Shown here one piece after another: positions 29,243 to 37,517 of a DNA stretch of 64,000 nucleotides. A program made the translations under genes and the position numbers. Below the pieces are notes generated by a model. That model was not told the origin of the DNA and made no database searches. It worked only from the letters and a program-made list of their open reading frames with translations. This DNA comes from Picosynechococcus sp. PCC 7003 (GTDB lineage Bacteria; Cyanobacteriota; Cyanobacteriia; Cyanobacteriales; MRBY01): positions 2,498,661 to 2,562,660 of the forward strand of contig NZ_CP016474.1 of the NCBI RefSeq assembly GCF_001693255.1, written 5' to 3'. Position 1 is the first letter of the stretch; each line of letters begins with the position of its first letter.

Positions 29243-29664
29243 TGTCCAAAAAACTCACCAAAAACCAACGCACCATTCTCCAGCTCATCGAAGCTAAAGA
29301 GACCGAAACCAGCGCCCAAAATCTCCATTTCGAGATGCAGCAAACGGGCCTAAAAATTGGCTTGGCCACCGTTTATCGCGCCCTAAAATTACTGAAAGTT
29401 GAGGGCAAAATCCAAGAGCGGGTCACCCCAGAAGGAGAATCTTTTTATAGCAAAATTGGCATGGCCGAGCATCACCACCACCATTTAAACTGCGTCAACT
29501 GCGGCCAATCTTATCCCCTCGATGTTTGTCCCATTAGTCAGAAAATTACCGACTGGTGTCAAACCCAGAAATTCAAGGTCTACTACCACACCCTCGAATT
29601 CTTTGGTCTCTGCGCCGACTGCCAGACTCAGGCCGATAATTCTGAATGTTTTAACGCCAACTGA
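29242..29664 (+). CDS. zur: Zinc uptake regulator, Fur family
   Basis: A 140-residue Fur-family repressor with a winged-helix N-terminal domain (RTILQLIEA...LATVYRALKLLKVEGKI). The metal-binding C-terminal domain has the HHHHHLNC region, the structural-zinc pairs CVNCG and CADCQ, and a further DVCP cysteine. Its place as last gene of the znu operon, translationally coupled to znuB (TAATG), makes zinc the likely effector, with the candidate box before znuA as autoregulatory site. Its 3' end overlaps the convergent gamma-carbonic anhydrase gene by 37 bp. Confidence 0.92.
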   Translation: MSKKLTKNQRTILQLIEAKETETSAQNLHFEMQQTGLKIGLATVYRALKLLKVEGKIQERVTPEGESFYSKIGMAEHHHHHLNCVNCGQSYPLDVCPISQKITDWCQTQKFKVYYHTLEFFGLCADCQTQADNSECFNAN

Positions 29665-30140
29665 TAATAGGCTTTGGCATGGTCAATTAATTCTGCCGCT
29701 TGGGTATCGCTGACTTCTTTTAAGCGTTTGGCAGGAATCCCCACCATTAGCGATCGCCCTGGGAGATCCTTTGTGACGACACAACCAGCACCGATAATAC
29801 TGCCCGCGCCAACCCGCACCCCATCTAAAACAATTGCCCCAATACCGATCAGACAGCCTTGTTCAATGTGGGCACTGTGGATCACTGCTTTATGACCGAT
29901 GGTGACGTAATCTTCAAGCACCGTTTGTTTGCCCGGATCGCCGTGGATCACAGCCCCATCCTGGACATTACTGAAAGCGCCAATCTGAATTGCTTCTAAA
30001 TCGCCCCGCACTACTGCTCCGTACCAAACACTCGCGCCCTCTGCGAGGCTGACATTGCCGATCACGGTCGCATTGGGGGCCACAAAGGCCGCTTGACTAA
30101 AATCAGGGGTTGCAAGGGAAATATTTGACCAGGTAGACAT
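29628..30140 (-). CDS. Gamma-carbonic-anhydrase-family protein (YrdA/PaaY type)
   Basis: A 170-residue left-handed beta-helix protein built of hexapeptide repeats (VIGNVSL, VRGDLEAIQIG, VIHGDPG, VTIGHKAVIH). The three zinc histidines expected for the family are visible (VIHGD, IGHKAVIHS). It is shorter than CcmM and lacks RuBisCO-small-subunit-like repeats, so it is the stand-alone YrdA/PaaY-like form; carbonic anhydrase activity is possible but unproven. The gene runs 37 bp into the end of zur. Confidence 0.88.
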   Translation of the reverse strand: MSTWSNISLATPDFSQAAFVAPNATVIGNVSLAEGASVWYGAVVRGDLEAIQIGAFSNVQDGAVIHGDPGKQTVLEDYVTIGHKAVIHSAHIEQGCLIGIGAIVLDGVRVGAGSIIGAGCVVTKDLPGRSLMVGIPAKRLKEVSDTQAAELIDHAKAYYQLALKHSELSA

Positions 30141-30209
30141 AACAGACTTGGGCGAGGGTTTCTTTCATTCTAGGATGAGGGAGCCACTGTCATCTCGATA
30201 ACATTTTTT

Positions 30210-30635
30210 ATGCTGCACCAACATCAACGGGCCTTACAAATTCAAACCCAAGGGAAATCTCTCCACAAAATTACGGCCAAAATCGAGTCCTATGTGGCTG
30301 AATCGGGCATTAAAATGGGATTATGCGTCGTATTTGTGCGCCACACTTCGGCATCGTTAATTATTCAAGAAAATGCGGATCCAGATGTGTTGCTGGATTT
30401 GGAAAATTTCATGGCGAAATTGGTGCCAGAGGATGGCCGTTCCTATATCCATAGCGCCGAAGGCCCCGATGATATGCCTGCCCACATTCGTTCGGTGCTG
30501 ACCAAAACCGCTGAACAAATTCCCATTGCCAATGGCCGCTTGGTGTTAGGGACTTGGCAGGGCATTTATCTTTGGGAGCACCGCAGTTATCGCCACACCA
30601 GGGAAGTGGTGGTGCATATTTACGGGGAAAAATAA
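30210..30635 (+). CDS. YjbQ-family protein (secondary thiamine-phosphate synthase-like)
   Basis: A 141-residue protein of the UPF0047/YjbQ family. The conserved segments GLCVVFVRHTSASLIIQEN, HSAEGPDDMPAHIRSVLT and RLVLGTWQGIYLWEHR are all present, with the His and Asp residues that line the active-site trimer interface. The family has weak thiamine-phosphate synthase activity in E. coli tests; its true role is unsettled. The 3' end overlaps the convergent flavin-binding protein gene by 16 bp. Confidence 0.9.
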   Translation: MLHQHQRALQIQTQGKSLHKITAKIESYVAESGIKMGLCVVFVRHTSASLIIQENADPDVLLDLENFMAKLVPEDGRSYIHSAEGPDDMPAHIRSVLTKTAEQIPIANGRLVLGTWQGIYLWEHRSYRHTREVVVHIYGEK

Positions 30636-31162
30636 GCCTTGAGGCCGTCGAGATCCAACTGGATTTTGGTGTCGATCAGTTGCCCTTGGGATAACAGGCG
30701 ATCGCCACTGACCCAAGCTTGCTCCACGGTGAATTGGTACATTCGACGCGGGGAGTCGCCGAGATAATCTGCTGCTTGCCTGGGTGTCGGTCGTTGGGCG
30801 CGTTGGTCGAATCGGCTTAAAACTTGCCGTAGGGGTTCTAAGGCGGTGAATTCTGTGGCTTTTCCTGCAAAAAAGGCGGCTTTAATGCGACTGGCATCAT
30901 AAACTGTGGCCATGGCCCGGCCTTCATTCTGGGATAAATTCTGGGAATGTTGGGCGGCGATCGCCGATGACCAATAAAGGTTTAAACCCTGATCCCACAC
31001 AAAGAGCAACGGGCTACTCCAGGGCAATCCAGCCGGGGAACAGGTGCTGAGGCTGCAATAAATTTGTGTTTCGAGTAACTCTTTGACGAGGGCGATCGCC
31101 TCTGGATCGGTGGCTTTTGTTGTATCCACCCAGCCGTTTGCTGCGGTTGCGAGTTGTGCCAT
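30620..31162 (-). CDS. Pyridoxamine-phosphate-oxidase-fold flavoprotein
   Basis: A 180-residue split-barrel flavin-binding protein: CSLSTCSPAGLPWSSPLLFVWD is the FMN-binding strand pair and AMATVYDASRIKAAFFAGKATEF the following barrel strands; YQFTVEQAWVSGD lies near the C-terminus. Such proteins range from PNP oxidases to F420/FMN/heme-binding enzymes, and the substrate is not evident. It starts directly after the M16 peptidase stop (adjacent bases), so the two genes are surely one transcription unit. Confidence 0.78.
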   Translation of the reverse strand: MAQLATAANGWVDTTKATDPEAIALVKELLETQIYCSLSTCSPAGLPWSSPLLFVWDQGLNLYWSSAIAAQHSQNLSQNEGRAMATVYDASRIKAAFFAGKATEFTALEPLRQVLSRFDQRAQRPTPRQAADYLGDSPRRMYQFTVEQAWVSGDRLLSQGQLIDTKIQLDLDGLKAYFSP

Positions 31163-32455
31163 TTAGGTACTGGTTAAAGTGACGATACCGTAGTGTTCCG
31201 GGGATAGATATTGTCGCACTAAACGCTGGAGCGATTCAATCGTAAAGGTTTCCACGATCTGGGGATAGTGGTGGGCATAATCAAGGTTACCGAGGGTTTG
31301 ATAATAGCCGTAGAGCCCGGCCAACTGACTCGCGCTTTCCGTCGAAAAAATATGCTCATTACACAACATGCGTTTCGCCCGGCGTAGTTCATCTTCCGTC
31401 ACACATTGGGTCTGCAGATCCGCGAGGCGATCGCCAATTACCTGTTCTACGTCGTCTAAATGGTCTGCATCGAGCCAAGCCTGAATCGTGAACAAACTAG
31501 AGTCCCGTTGCAAAGAAAAACCACTGTTAATATCTAAGACCCACTGGCGTTTTTCCCGCAGCTCTTGCACCAGCCAAGCGGAAGTTGTCCCCGCCAAGAT
31601 CACCGACAGAAGATCCAGACCCACCGCATCGCTAAATTGCTCGACCCCCGTCCCCAACCAACCAAAGATTAAGCGGGCCATTTCCACATTGGGCACTTGA
31701 ATTTCATCGCGGCGAACTTCGATCAGAGGGGGTTCTGCCTCTACCTCAAAGGGGGGACATTCAGAGGGCACCTGAAAATCACTAAAGTTGGTTTCGATCA
31801 GCGCTAGGGCTTGGTCTGCTTGAATATTCCCCACCATGCTAATGATCAAGTTTTGGGGTTGATAATGGGTCCGGTGAAAACAGCGCATCTGGTTGGGGGT
31901 ATAGCCACACAGTTGTTCGGCATTGCCCAAAATCGAGCGGCCATAGGGATGATTTTCGTACAGAAGACGGCTCAAGGCTTGGAAGGCGAGCCAGTCGGGA
32001 TCATCTTGGCTGATACTAATCTCTTCGAGCACCACCTGGCGTTCCCGGATAAATTCGGCGTCGGGAATGGTGGCGTTACGTAAAATATCACTCAGGTAGG
32101 GCAGGGTTTCTGGTAGGCGATCGCCCGTAGTGCTGAGGTAAAAATGGGCATAATCGTAGCTGGTGGCAGCATTACTCAGCCCACCACAGGTTTCGACAAT
32201 TTGATCGAACTCACCGGGGCAGACTTGGTGAGACCCCTTAAAGATCATGTGCTCTAAAAAATGAGCCATTCCTTCCCATTCTGGCGGCTCGGCGATCGCC
32301 CCTGCTTTGACCCATATATCGGTGGCAACCACAGGCGTCCCCGGCAGGTATTGGTGCACCACCTGGAGGCCATTGGGGAGCGTAAACAATTGCACCGGAT
32401 CGGGTTGGAGAGAGTAGGGCAAGGGGATAACCGAAGCGAAACTTACCCCCATCAT
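31163..32455 (-). CDS. M16-family zinc peptidase
   Basis: A 430-residue insulinase-type peptidase. The inverted zinc motif HFLEH is at about residues 65-69 (EWEGMAHFLEHMIFKGS) and the downstream glutamate lies in VLEEISISQDDPDW. The N-terminal catalytic half is followed by the inactive-type C-terminal half (LRRAKRMLCNEHIFSTES). Cyanobacteria usually have two such genes; the relationship to a second, non-catalytic partner cannot be judged here. Probably processes peptides, perhaps transit-like, in cytoplasm or periplasm; no signal peptide is seen. Confidence 0.9.
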   Translation of the reverse strand: MMGVSFASVIPLPYSLQPDPVQLFTLPNGLQVVHQYLPGTPVVATDIWVKAGAIAEPPEWEGMAHFLEHMIFKGSHQVCPGEFDQIVETCGGLSNAATSYDYAHFYLSTTGDRLPETLPYLSDILRNATIPDAEFIRERQVVLEEISISQDDPDWLAFQALSRLLYENHPYGRSILGNAEQLCGYTPNQMRCFHRTHYQPQNLIISMVGNIQADQALALIETNFSDFQVPSECPPFEVEAEPPLIEVRRDEIQVPNVEMARLIFGWLGTGVEQFSDAVGLDLLSVILAGTTSAWLVQELREKRQWVLDINSGFSLQRDSSLFTIQAWLDADHLDDVEQVIGDRLADLQTQCVTEDELRRAKRMLCNEHIFSTESASQLAGLYGYYQTLGNLDYAHHYPQIVETFTIESLQRLVRQYLSPEHYGIVTLTST

Positions 32456-32651
32456 AACTGCTTCTTTTCTAGGGCTTAAAGGAACGTGAACTTAGCTAAA
32501 CAACAACTTTTTGTACGACGCTCTCCATACAGGCTTCAGTTAAGCAGGCATTATCAAACATAAATAAAATTGATATTGTTGAGGTGTTTATATTTTTTGA
32601 TCTTATTACTAGACTGTAGGAGAACAAGGTTTTTCTCCAACAATAGCTGCC

Positions 32652-32975
32652 ATGATTATTTTCTCTTTCCGGCGTTCCCTAAAAAATCAACAACCGCGCT
32701 TTCGTTCTACGACGCCTATCGATCTGCTCCAACCCCTCCGTCAATGGCTCAATGGCCTAGAGATTTGTGATCCAGATCGCGCGCGGCTGATTTGCCAACT
32801 GGTGCCAGCCCAGTGCCCCTTTGCCCAAGAAATTTCGTTAGCTGGTTTGATTCACTTTAAAATTCCGCCGCTTTGTAAGCTTAATCCCCTTTACGAAGAA
32901 GTCATCGGCCTACGATTTAGAGCCCTTTGCTACCTCGCCGAAAAATGTCCGAGTGAAGCCTGTCGGTATTGCTAG
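32652..32975 (+). CDS. Mo-dependent nitrogenase C-terminal-like small protein
   Basis: A 107-residue protein of the cyanobacterial family annotated as Mo-dependent nitrogenase C-terminal domain. It has the typical segments LRQWLNGLEICDPDRARLICQLVPAQCPFA and CKLNPLYEEVIGLRFRALCYLAE, with conserved cysteines (LICQ, QCPF, LCKL, ACRYC). The name comes from sequence similarity only; the family occurs in cyanobacteria that do not fix nitrogen, and no nif gene is nearby. Function unknown. Confidence 0.75.
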   Translation: MIIFSFRRSLKNQQPRFRSTTPIDLLQPLRQWLNGLEICDPDRARLICQLVPAQCPFAQEISLAGLIHFKIPPLCKLNPLYEEVIGLRFRALCYLAEKCPSEACRYC

Positions 32976-33032
32976 TGCTTTAGGCTGGCTAAATTGTAGA
33001 TTTTCTCAGGCTCGACCCTAGGCTTAATCTCT

Positions 33033-33158
33033 ATGATGAATCGAACCAGTGTTTCCAGCGATTGGCCACAAAGGCAATTCATCAAACTGGAACAGATCAA
33101 AATGTATTCCTCTATTCGCCGCACTGCCCCATTGATGCGGGTTTATCCAGCAACGTAG
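33033..33158 (+). CDS. Possible 41-residue small protein
   Basis: A short frame, ATG at 33033 and TAG at 33156-33158, encodes a basic peptide beginning MMNRTSVSSDWPQRQF and ending MRVYPAT. It lies in the gap between the nitrogenase-like gene and psiE on the same strand. No strong ribosome-binding site is seen and I recognise no family. Listed as a candidate only. Confidence 0.22.
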   Translation: MMNRTSVSSDWPQRQFIKLEQIKMYSSIRRTAPLMRVYPAT

Positions 33159-33173
33159 TCCTTCATTAATTTA

Positions 33174-33698
33174 ATGCCAATGAAAACGCCTCAAACCATC
33201 TCCCTACCTTGGTACCGCTGGCTCAATAGCAAATATGTTGTGCGGTTGTTAGAAACGGTTCAGGATCTGATTGTGATTGGCCTGTGTGTTGGGCTGTTTA
33301 GCTTTATGGTTTTGCAATTGCGGGAGATGGTGCTTTCGCTGTTGCCGCCGCTGCAATTTCAGACGGTTACTTCTGATATTCTCTTTCTCCTGATTCTGGT
33401 AGAGCTGTTTCGTCTGCTCATTATCTACCTCCAAGAGCACCGGGTTTCTATCGGTGTGGCGGTGGAAGTGTCGATTGTTTCTGTGCTCCGGGAAATTATT
33501 GTGCGCGGTGTTTTAGACACGCCTTGGACGCAGGTTTTGGTCGCTTGTATCTTTCTCTTGGTCTTAGGGGCGCTGTTAGTCATTCGCGTTTGGTTGCCGC
33601 CCACCTTTGATGGGATTGATCCAGAGCAAGTCGTCTCGCAGCGGCACCGTTCTCGGCGTCATCCCCAAGAAAAAGAGAATCACACGCTGGTTTCCTAG
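33174..33698 (+). CDS. PsiE-family (phosphate-starvation-inducible) membrane protein
   Basis: A 174-residue protein with four hydrophobic helices (about residues 27-50, 62-80, 96-115 and 122-145) and a basic C-terminal tail. The pattern LETVQDLIVIGLCVGLFSFM...FLLILVELFRLLIIYL...VSIVSVLREIIVRGV (in separate helices) matches the PsiE family, whose E. coli member is induced by phosphate starvation. An in-frame ATG at 33180 is an equally good start. Function unknown. Confidence 0.8.
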   Translation: MPMKTPQTISLPWYRWLNSKYVVRLLETVQDLIVIGLCVGLFSFMVLQLREMVLSLLPPLQFQTVTSDILFLLILVELFRLLIIYLQEHRVSIGVAVEVSIVSVLREIIVRGVLDTPWTQVLVACIFLLVLGALLVIRVWLPPTFDGIDPEQVVSQRHRSRRHPQEKENHTLVS

Positions 33699-33725
33699 AG
33701 AAATGTTTTATCGGCAGCACCGGGT

Positions 33726-34334
33726 TTAGGTAATTGATTCCCCGGTGCGATCGCCTTTTGTTTCTCTAGTTCGCAAGGCCCAATTGCGGGTCAAGATCAT
33801 CCGGGGATGGATGATTTTGTGCTGTTTAATCAGATGTTTCAACATATAATCACAGACCCCCGCCACGGCCTGATCAAGATTTTTTTCGCTTAATTGCCGC
33901 AGTTTTTGCAGTTTTTTGCTGTCACCCCGACCGGGTTCGAGGGCATCGGCGACGAAAATAATGCAGCTTAATTGATCCATGCCAGGGTGCCCAAGGGTGT
34001 GGTTGGTGATCGCCTTTAAGATCTGCTCATCCCGAATTCCAAACTCCGTCCGCGCCACAATCGCACTCACATCTGCATGGAGTAGGTGGGGCACCTGGGC
34101 ACAAATCGGATCAATCTCTAAACCGTGCTGTCGGGCGATTTGCAGCAATTTGGGCGGCGGAAAAAACTTGGCTAGATCATGTAACAATCCCGCCTGGGCC
34201 GCTTGCTCGGAGTCTACTCCATGGCGTTTGGCTAAGGCTTGGGCCATCTGTTCCACCCCCAGGATATGCTCTATACGATGGCGAGAAACATTATCTTGTA
34301 ACCAACTGATCACCGGGCCACGATCCAGCGTCAT
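33726..34334 (-). CDS. yqeK: HD-domain diadenosine tetraphosphate hydrolase, YqeK type
   Basis: About 202 residues from the ATG at 34334. HD-superfamily metal ligands are visible: HRIEHILGVEQMA (His), LLHDLAKFF (His-Asp), LLHADVSAIVA and ITNHTLGHPGM. This is the YqeK pattern, which cleaves Ap4A symmetrically to ADP. The frame extends to a TTG at 34376, but GGAGG about 10 nt before the ATG at 34334 supports the shorter form. In many cyanobacteria yqeK sits near rsfS and nadD; neither is adjacent here. Confidence 0.88.
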   Translation of the reverse strand: MTLDRGPVISWLQDNVSRHRIEHILGVEQMAQALAKRHGVDSEQAAQAGLLHDLAKFFPPPKLLQIARQHGLEIDPICAQVPHLLHADVSAIVARTEFGIRDEQILKAITNHTLGHPGMDQLSCIIFVADALEPGRGDSKKLQKLRQLSEKNLDQAVAGVCDYMLKHLIKQHKIIHPRMILTRNWALRTRETKGDRTGESIT

Positions 34335-34421
34335 ACAGCCCCACTCCTCCGACGAAACATCAAGATCTTTGTACAAAACCCCTTAAATCTCCCTGACTAA
34401 AACGATAACGAAAGGAGTTTC

Positions 34422-36125
34422 ATGGGTGATAATCCTAGTGAAGAATACAACCTACGACCGGAAATTGGGATTTTGAGTACTGCCACCCCGACAAACCACC
34501 GCACCATTCGCCCCATTTCAACCTATGCCCTCCACGGTGTGGCGTTCCACGACGGCTATTTTTGGGCCATTGAAAATATTAATGGCTACCTGATGCGGAT
34601 CGATCCCCATACTGATGCGACACAAATTATCAACTTCCGCACTTGGTCAGCTTTTATCGGGGCGACGGGCCTTGCGATCCAAAACGAGATTCTGTGGTTT
34701 ACCAGTGGCGATCGCCTTTACAAATGTGCCATGACCGACAGCCAATGGAATCCCGAACTCTTTACCCGATTTCCCGATACCGTCAATGGCGTCGCAATTT
34801 CTGGCAATAGCCTTTATGTTTCCTGCCAAAAACGGGGCGAAATTTTTATCTATGACGCCACCAATGGCCGCTCCATTACCAGCCTCTATGCCCCTGGTAT
34901 TGGCGTGGAAAACCTCGTGATTCGCGGCGAAGATCTCTGGGTTTCCGATAGCCTCGAACAAACCGTTTATTGCCTAGAGCGGGCCACTGGCGAAGTAAAA
35001 TTCAGTCTGCTGACCCCCTTCGAATCCCCCACGGGCCTAACGTTTTATCCCAATCCTGAAGGTGACGCCGACATTCTCTATGTCGCCTATGCCTCCCAGG
35101 AACCCTACATTCGTGATAACCCCAACGCCGACCCCAACTACGAACTCCAATACCGCGACGTTACTTTTCTGCATCCCCTCTATTTCCGCTACGACCCAGA
35201 AGCAAAATACGCCCTCTCCAATGGCTTTCTTTTGGAGATGAGCTATGTCGAAGAACTATCGCCCCTCGATCCCGTTGAATTGCAGGATCTCGAATGGAAA
35301 ATTGCCCTCCCCGCCGAAACCGATCGCCAACAAGTGGTTAGCATTGAACCCGTCGGCCTCCCCTTTACCATTGAAGAAAAAGAAGGCCAAAAGATCGCCG
35401 TCTTTAAATTTGACCAACTCAATGACCGACATCGCCATATTTTTGGGTGGCGGGCCATTCTCAAGGTGTGGGGCATTAAATATCAATTTGTGCCGCGGGA
35501 CTGCGAAAACCTAGAACCAATTCCAGAAGCACTCCAGGCACAATACCTAGTGGATAACGAAAACTTGGCCATGGAAACAGAGATTATCCAACGGGCCGCG
35601 ACCGATGCCGTGGGTAGTGAAACGAACCTCCTCCGCCAAATGTACAACATCCGCAATTATGTCTATGACCGTCTCTCCTATGGCATTAAGCCCCACATCG
35701 ACACCCCGGATATCGCCCTCCGGCGGGGGGTTGGCTCCTGCGGTGAATATTTAGGTGTGCTCTTGGCTTTGTCTCGCCTCAATGGCATCGCCAGCCGGAC
35801 GGTGGGTCGCTACAAATGTCCGGCCCATGCCCACCTGAGAAATTTGCCCCTCCAACCCGATTACAACCATGTCTGGATGGAATTTTATCTACCGGGTTAT
35901 GGTTGGCTACCCATGGAATCGAACCCCGATGATCTCTGTGAGGGGGGGCCATACCCAGCCCGCTTTTTCATGGGACTCGCTTGGTACCATGCAGAAATGG
36001 CGAAGGGTGTTCCCTTTGAAAAACTGTATCGCCAGGGGGAAATCGTCCCGAAGGAGCAAGTCTCCCTGGGAGATCTGGCCCTAAACCATGTGCGATTTAC
36101 GATTCTTGAGGAATTGCAACCTTGA
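34422..36125 (+). CDS. Transglutaminase-domain protein with N-terminal beta-propeller-like region
   Basis: A 567-residue protein preceded by a good AAAGGAG site. Residues 1-260 contain repeated segments like LWVSDSLEQTVYCLERATGEV and FWAIENINGYLMRIDPHT that look like blades of a beta-propeller. A linker domain follows, and residues 400-510 form a transglutaminase-like core with the catalytic Cys in GVGSCGEYLGVLLALSRL, His in YNHVWMEFYLPGYGW and Asp in ESNPDD. Such cores act as cysteine proteases or acyl transferases; the propeller may select the substrate. No signal peptide. Confidence 0.82.
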   Translation: MGDNPSEEYNLRPEIGILSTATPTNHRTIRPISTYALHGVAFHDGYFWAIENINGYLMRIDPHTDATQIINFRTWSAFIGATGLAIQNEILWFTSGDRLYKCAMTDSQWNPELFTRFPDTVNGVAISGNSLYVSCQKRGEIFIYDATNGRSITSLYAPGIGVENLVIRGEDLWVSDSLEQTVYCLERATGEVKFSLLTPFESPTGLTFYPNPEGDADILYVAYASQEPYIRDNPNADPNYELQYRDVTFLHPLYFRYDPEAKYALSNGFLLEMSYVEELSPLDPVELQDLEWKIALPAETDRQQVVSIEPVGLPFTIEEKEGQKIAVFKFDQLNDRHRHIFGWRAILKVWGIKYQFVPRDCENLEPIPEALQAQYLVDNENLAMETEIIQRAATDAVGSETNLLRQMYNIRNYVYDRLSYGIKPHIDTPDIALRRGVGSCGEYLGVLLALSRLNGIASRTVGRYKCPAHAHLRNLPLQPDYNHVWMEFYLPGYGWLPMESNPDDLCEGGPYPARFFMGLAWYHAEMAKGVPFEKLYRQGEIVPKEQVSLGDLALNHVRFTILEELQP

Positions 36126-36147
36126 TGTTGAGGAACACCGTCTAGTT

Positions 36148-37347
36148 TTAGAGGTTGATCCGGGGTAGGCGATGCTTGAAACCACAGAGAATTTCCCAAG
36201 AAATCGTCCCCAACTGATTTGCCCATTGGTCAACGGTTAGCTGCTGGTCGTTATCTGTGCCAATGAGCGTTACGACATCACCGACTTGTACGTCCGGGAG
36301 ATGGCTAACATCGAGCATCAGTTGATCCATCGTAATCGCCCCAATTTGGGGCGCAAAGGCACCATTAACCAAGACTTTCAATTGATTTGAAAGGCGACGG
36401 GGCACGCCATCGGCATAACCAATACCCACCACAGCCGTTTTTGTTTCTGTGGTAGTAATAAAGCGGTGGCCGTAGCTAACGCCGGTATCGGGGGGCAAGG
36501 TTTTCAGCTGGGTGATGCGGGCCTTGACCTGGAGCACGGGTTTGAGGCGGACTTTGGGGCTGAGGTGGGGTGCAGGATAAACACCATAGATAGAGAGGCC
36601 CAGGCGCACCAGATCATAGTGGAGATCGCGGCTGTGGAGGGTGGCGGCGGAATTACCAATATGTAGCTTTGGGATTGGTATTCCCCGTTGTTCGAGCTTG
36701 GCGATCGCCTCTTGGAAGCGTTGGTGTTGCTGATCCATCGTCGTGGGGTCTGGATCGTCGGCGGTGGCAAAGTGGGAATAGATACTAGCGATGTTTAGCT
36801 TAGGGGCTTGGTGAACTGCTTCAACGAAGGGCAGGGCTTCCTCCCAGCGGGTGCCGAGACGGGACATACCAGTGTCAATTTTGAGATGCACAGAAAGGTC
36901 TTTTCCTAGGCGGGCGAGGGTGTCGTTGAAAATGGCCACTTGGGACAAGTTACAGAGGGTGGGCTGCAAATCCCAATGGGCGATCGCCTCAATTTCTTCG
37001 GTGGTGTTAGTGGCTCCCAAAATGAGGATCGGTGCAGTAATCCCAGCTTCGCGCAGTTCGACCCCTTCGCCTAGGGTGGCGATCGCCAACCAAGTGGCCC
37101 CCGCATTGAGTACCGTTTCGGCAACCTTAACCGCACCATGGCCATAGGCATCGGCTTTGACCACTGCCATCAATGCCGTTTGGGGCGCGAGAATTCCCCT
37201 CAGGGCACGAATATTGTCCGCCAGCGCTTGATGGTCAATTTCTACCCAGGCCCGTTGGCGAATCGCTTTAGAAAACTGATAATGACGGCACGCTTGGGAC
37301 ACGATGTAGGATAGCTGTTCTCCATCTAACACAGGCGATCGCTCCAA
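36148..37347 (-). CDS. alr: Alanine racemase
   Basis: Interconverts L- and D-alanine for peptidoglycan. The PLP lysine is in MAVVKADAYGHGAVKVA, the catalytic tyrosine in SYGHRF (second domain), and fold type III barrel segments HLKIDTGMSRLG, HIGNSAATLH and VRLGLSIYGVYP are intact. The 399-residue frame begins with a TTG at 37347 that lacks a clear ribosome-binding site; a GTG at 37302 would give a 384-residue protein and is an alternative. It is separated from carB by a terminator. Confidence 0.94.
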   Translation of the reverse strand: MERSPVLDGEQLSYIVSQACRHYQFSKAIRQRAWVEIDHQALADNIRALRGILAPQTALMAVVKADAYGHGAVKVAETVLNAGATWLAIATLGEGVELREAGITAPILILGATNTTEEIEAIAHWDLQPTLCNLSQVAIFNDTLARLGKDLSVHLKIDTGMSRLGTRWEEALPFVEAVHQAPKLNIASIYSHFATADDPDPTTMDQQHQRFQEAIAKLEQRGIPIPKLHIGNSAATLHSRDLHYDLVRLGLSIYGVYPAPHLSPKVRLKPVLQVKARITQLKTLPPDTGVSYGHRFITTTETKTAVVGIGYADGVPRRLSNQLKVLVNGAFAPQIGAITMDQLMLDVSHLPDVQVGDVVTLIGTDNDQQLTVDQWANQLGTISWEILCGFKHRLPRINL

Positions 37348-37465
37348 TTTCTACGAAAATTTTTTGCTTATTTTATCGAGTGTAGAGTCTAGGCTTGCAT
37401 TTTGGGGCCACAAACGCAGCAATTATGCTTCATAGAAACAGGCTGATTTCTCCAAACAAGAGTAC

Positions 37466-37498
37466 AAAAAATCGCCCCTCACTATTCAAGAGGCGACC
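37466..37498 (-). terminator. Rho-independent terminator of carB
   Basis: On the minus strand, 20 bases after the carB stop, a stem TCGCCTC ... GAGGGGCGA (one bulged G, loop about 9 nt) is followed by TTTTTT. It separates carB from the downstream alr. Confidence 0.75.
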
Positions 37499-37517
37499 GA
37501 GATCTAGCACTGGAACG

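Noticed and set aside
32570-32770. 66-codon frame overlapping the nitrogenase-like gene start
   Set aside because: Shadow of the 32652-32975 gene in another frame, with an AT-rich upstream part.
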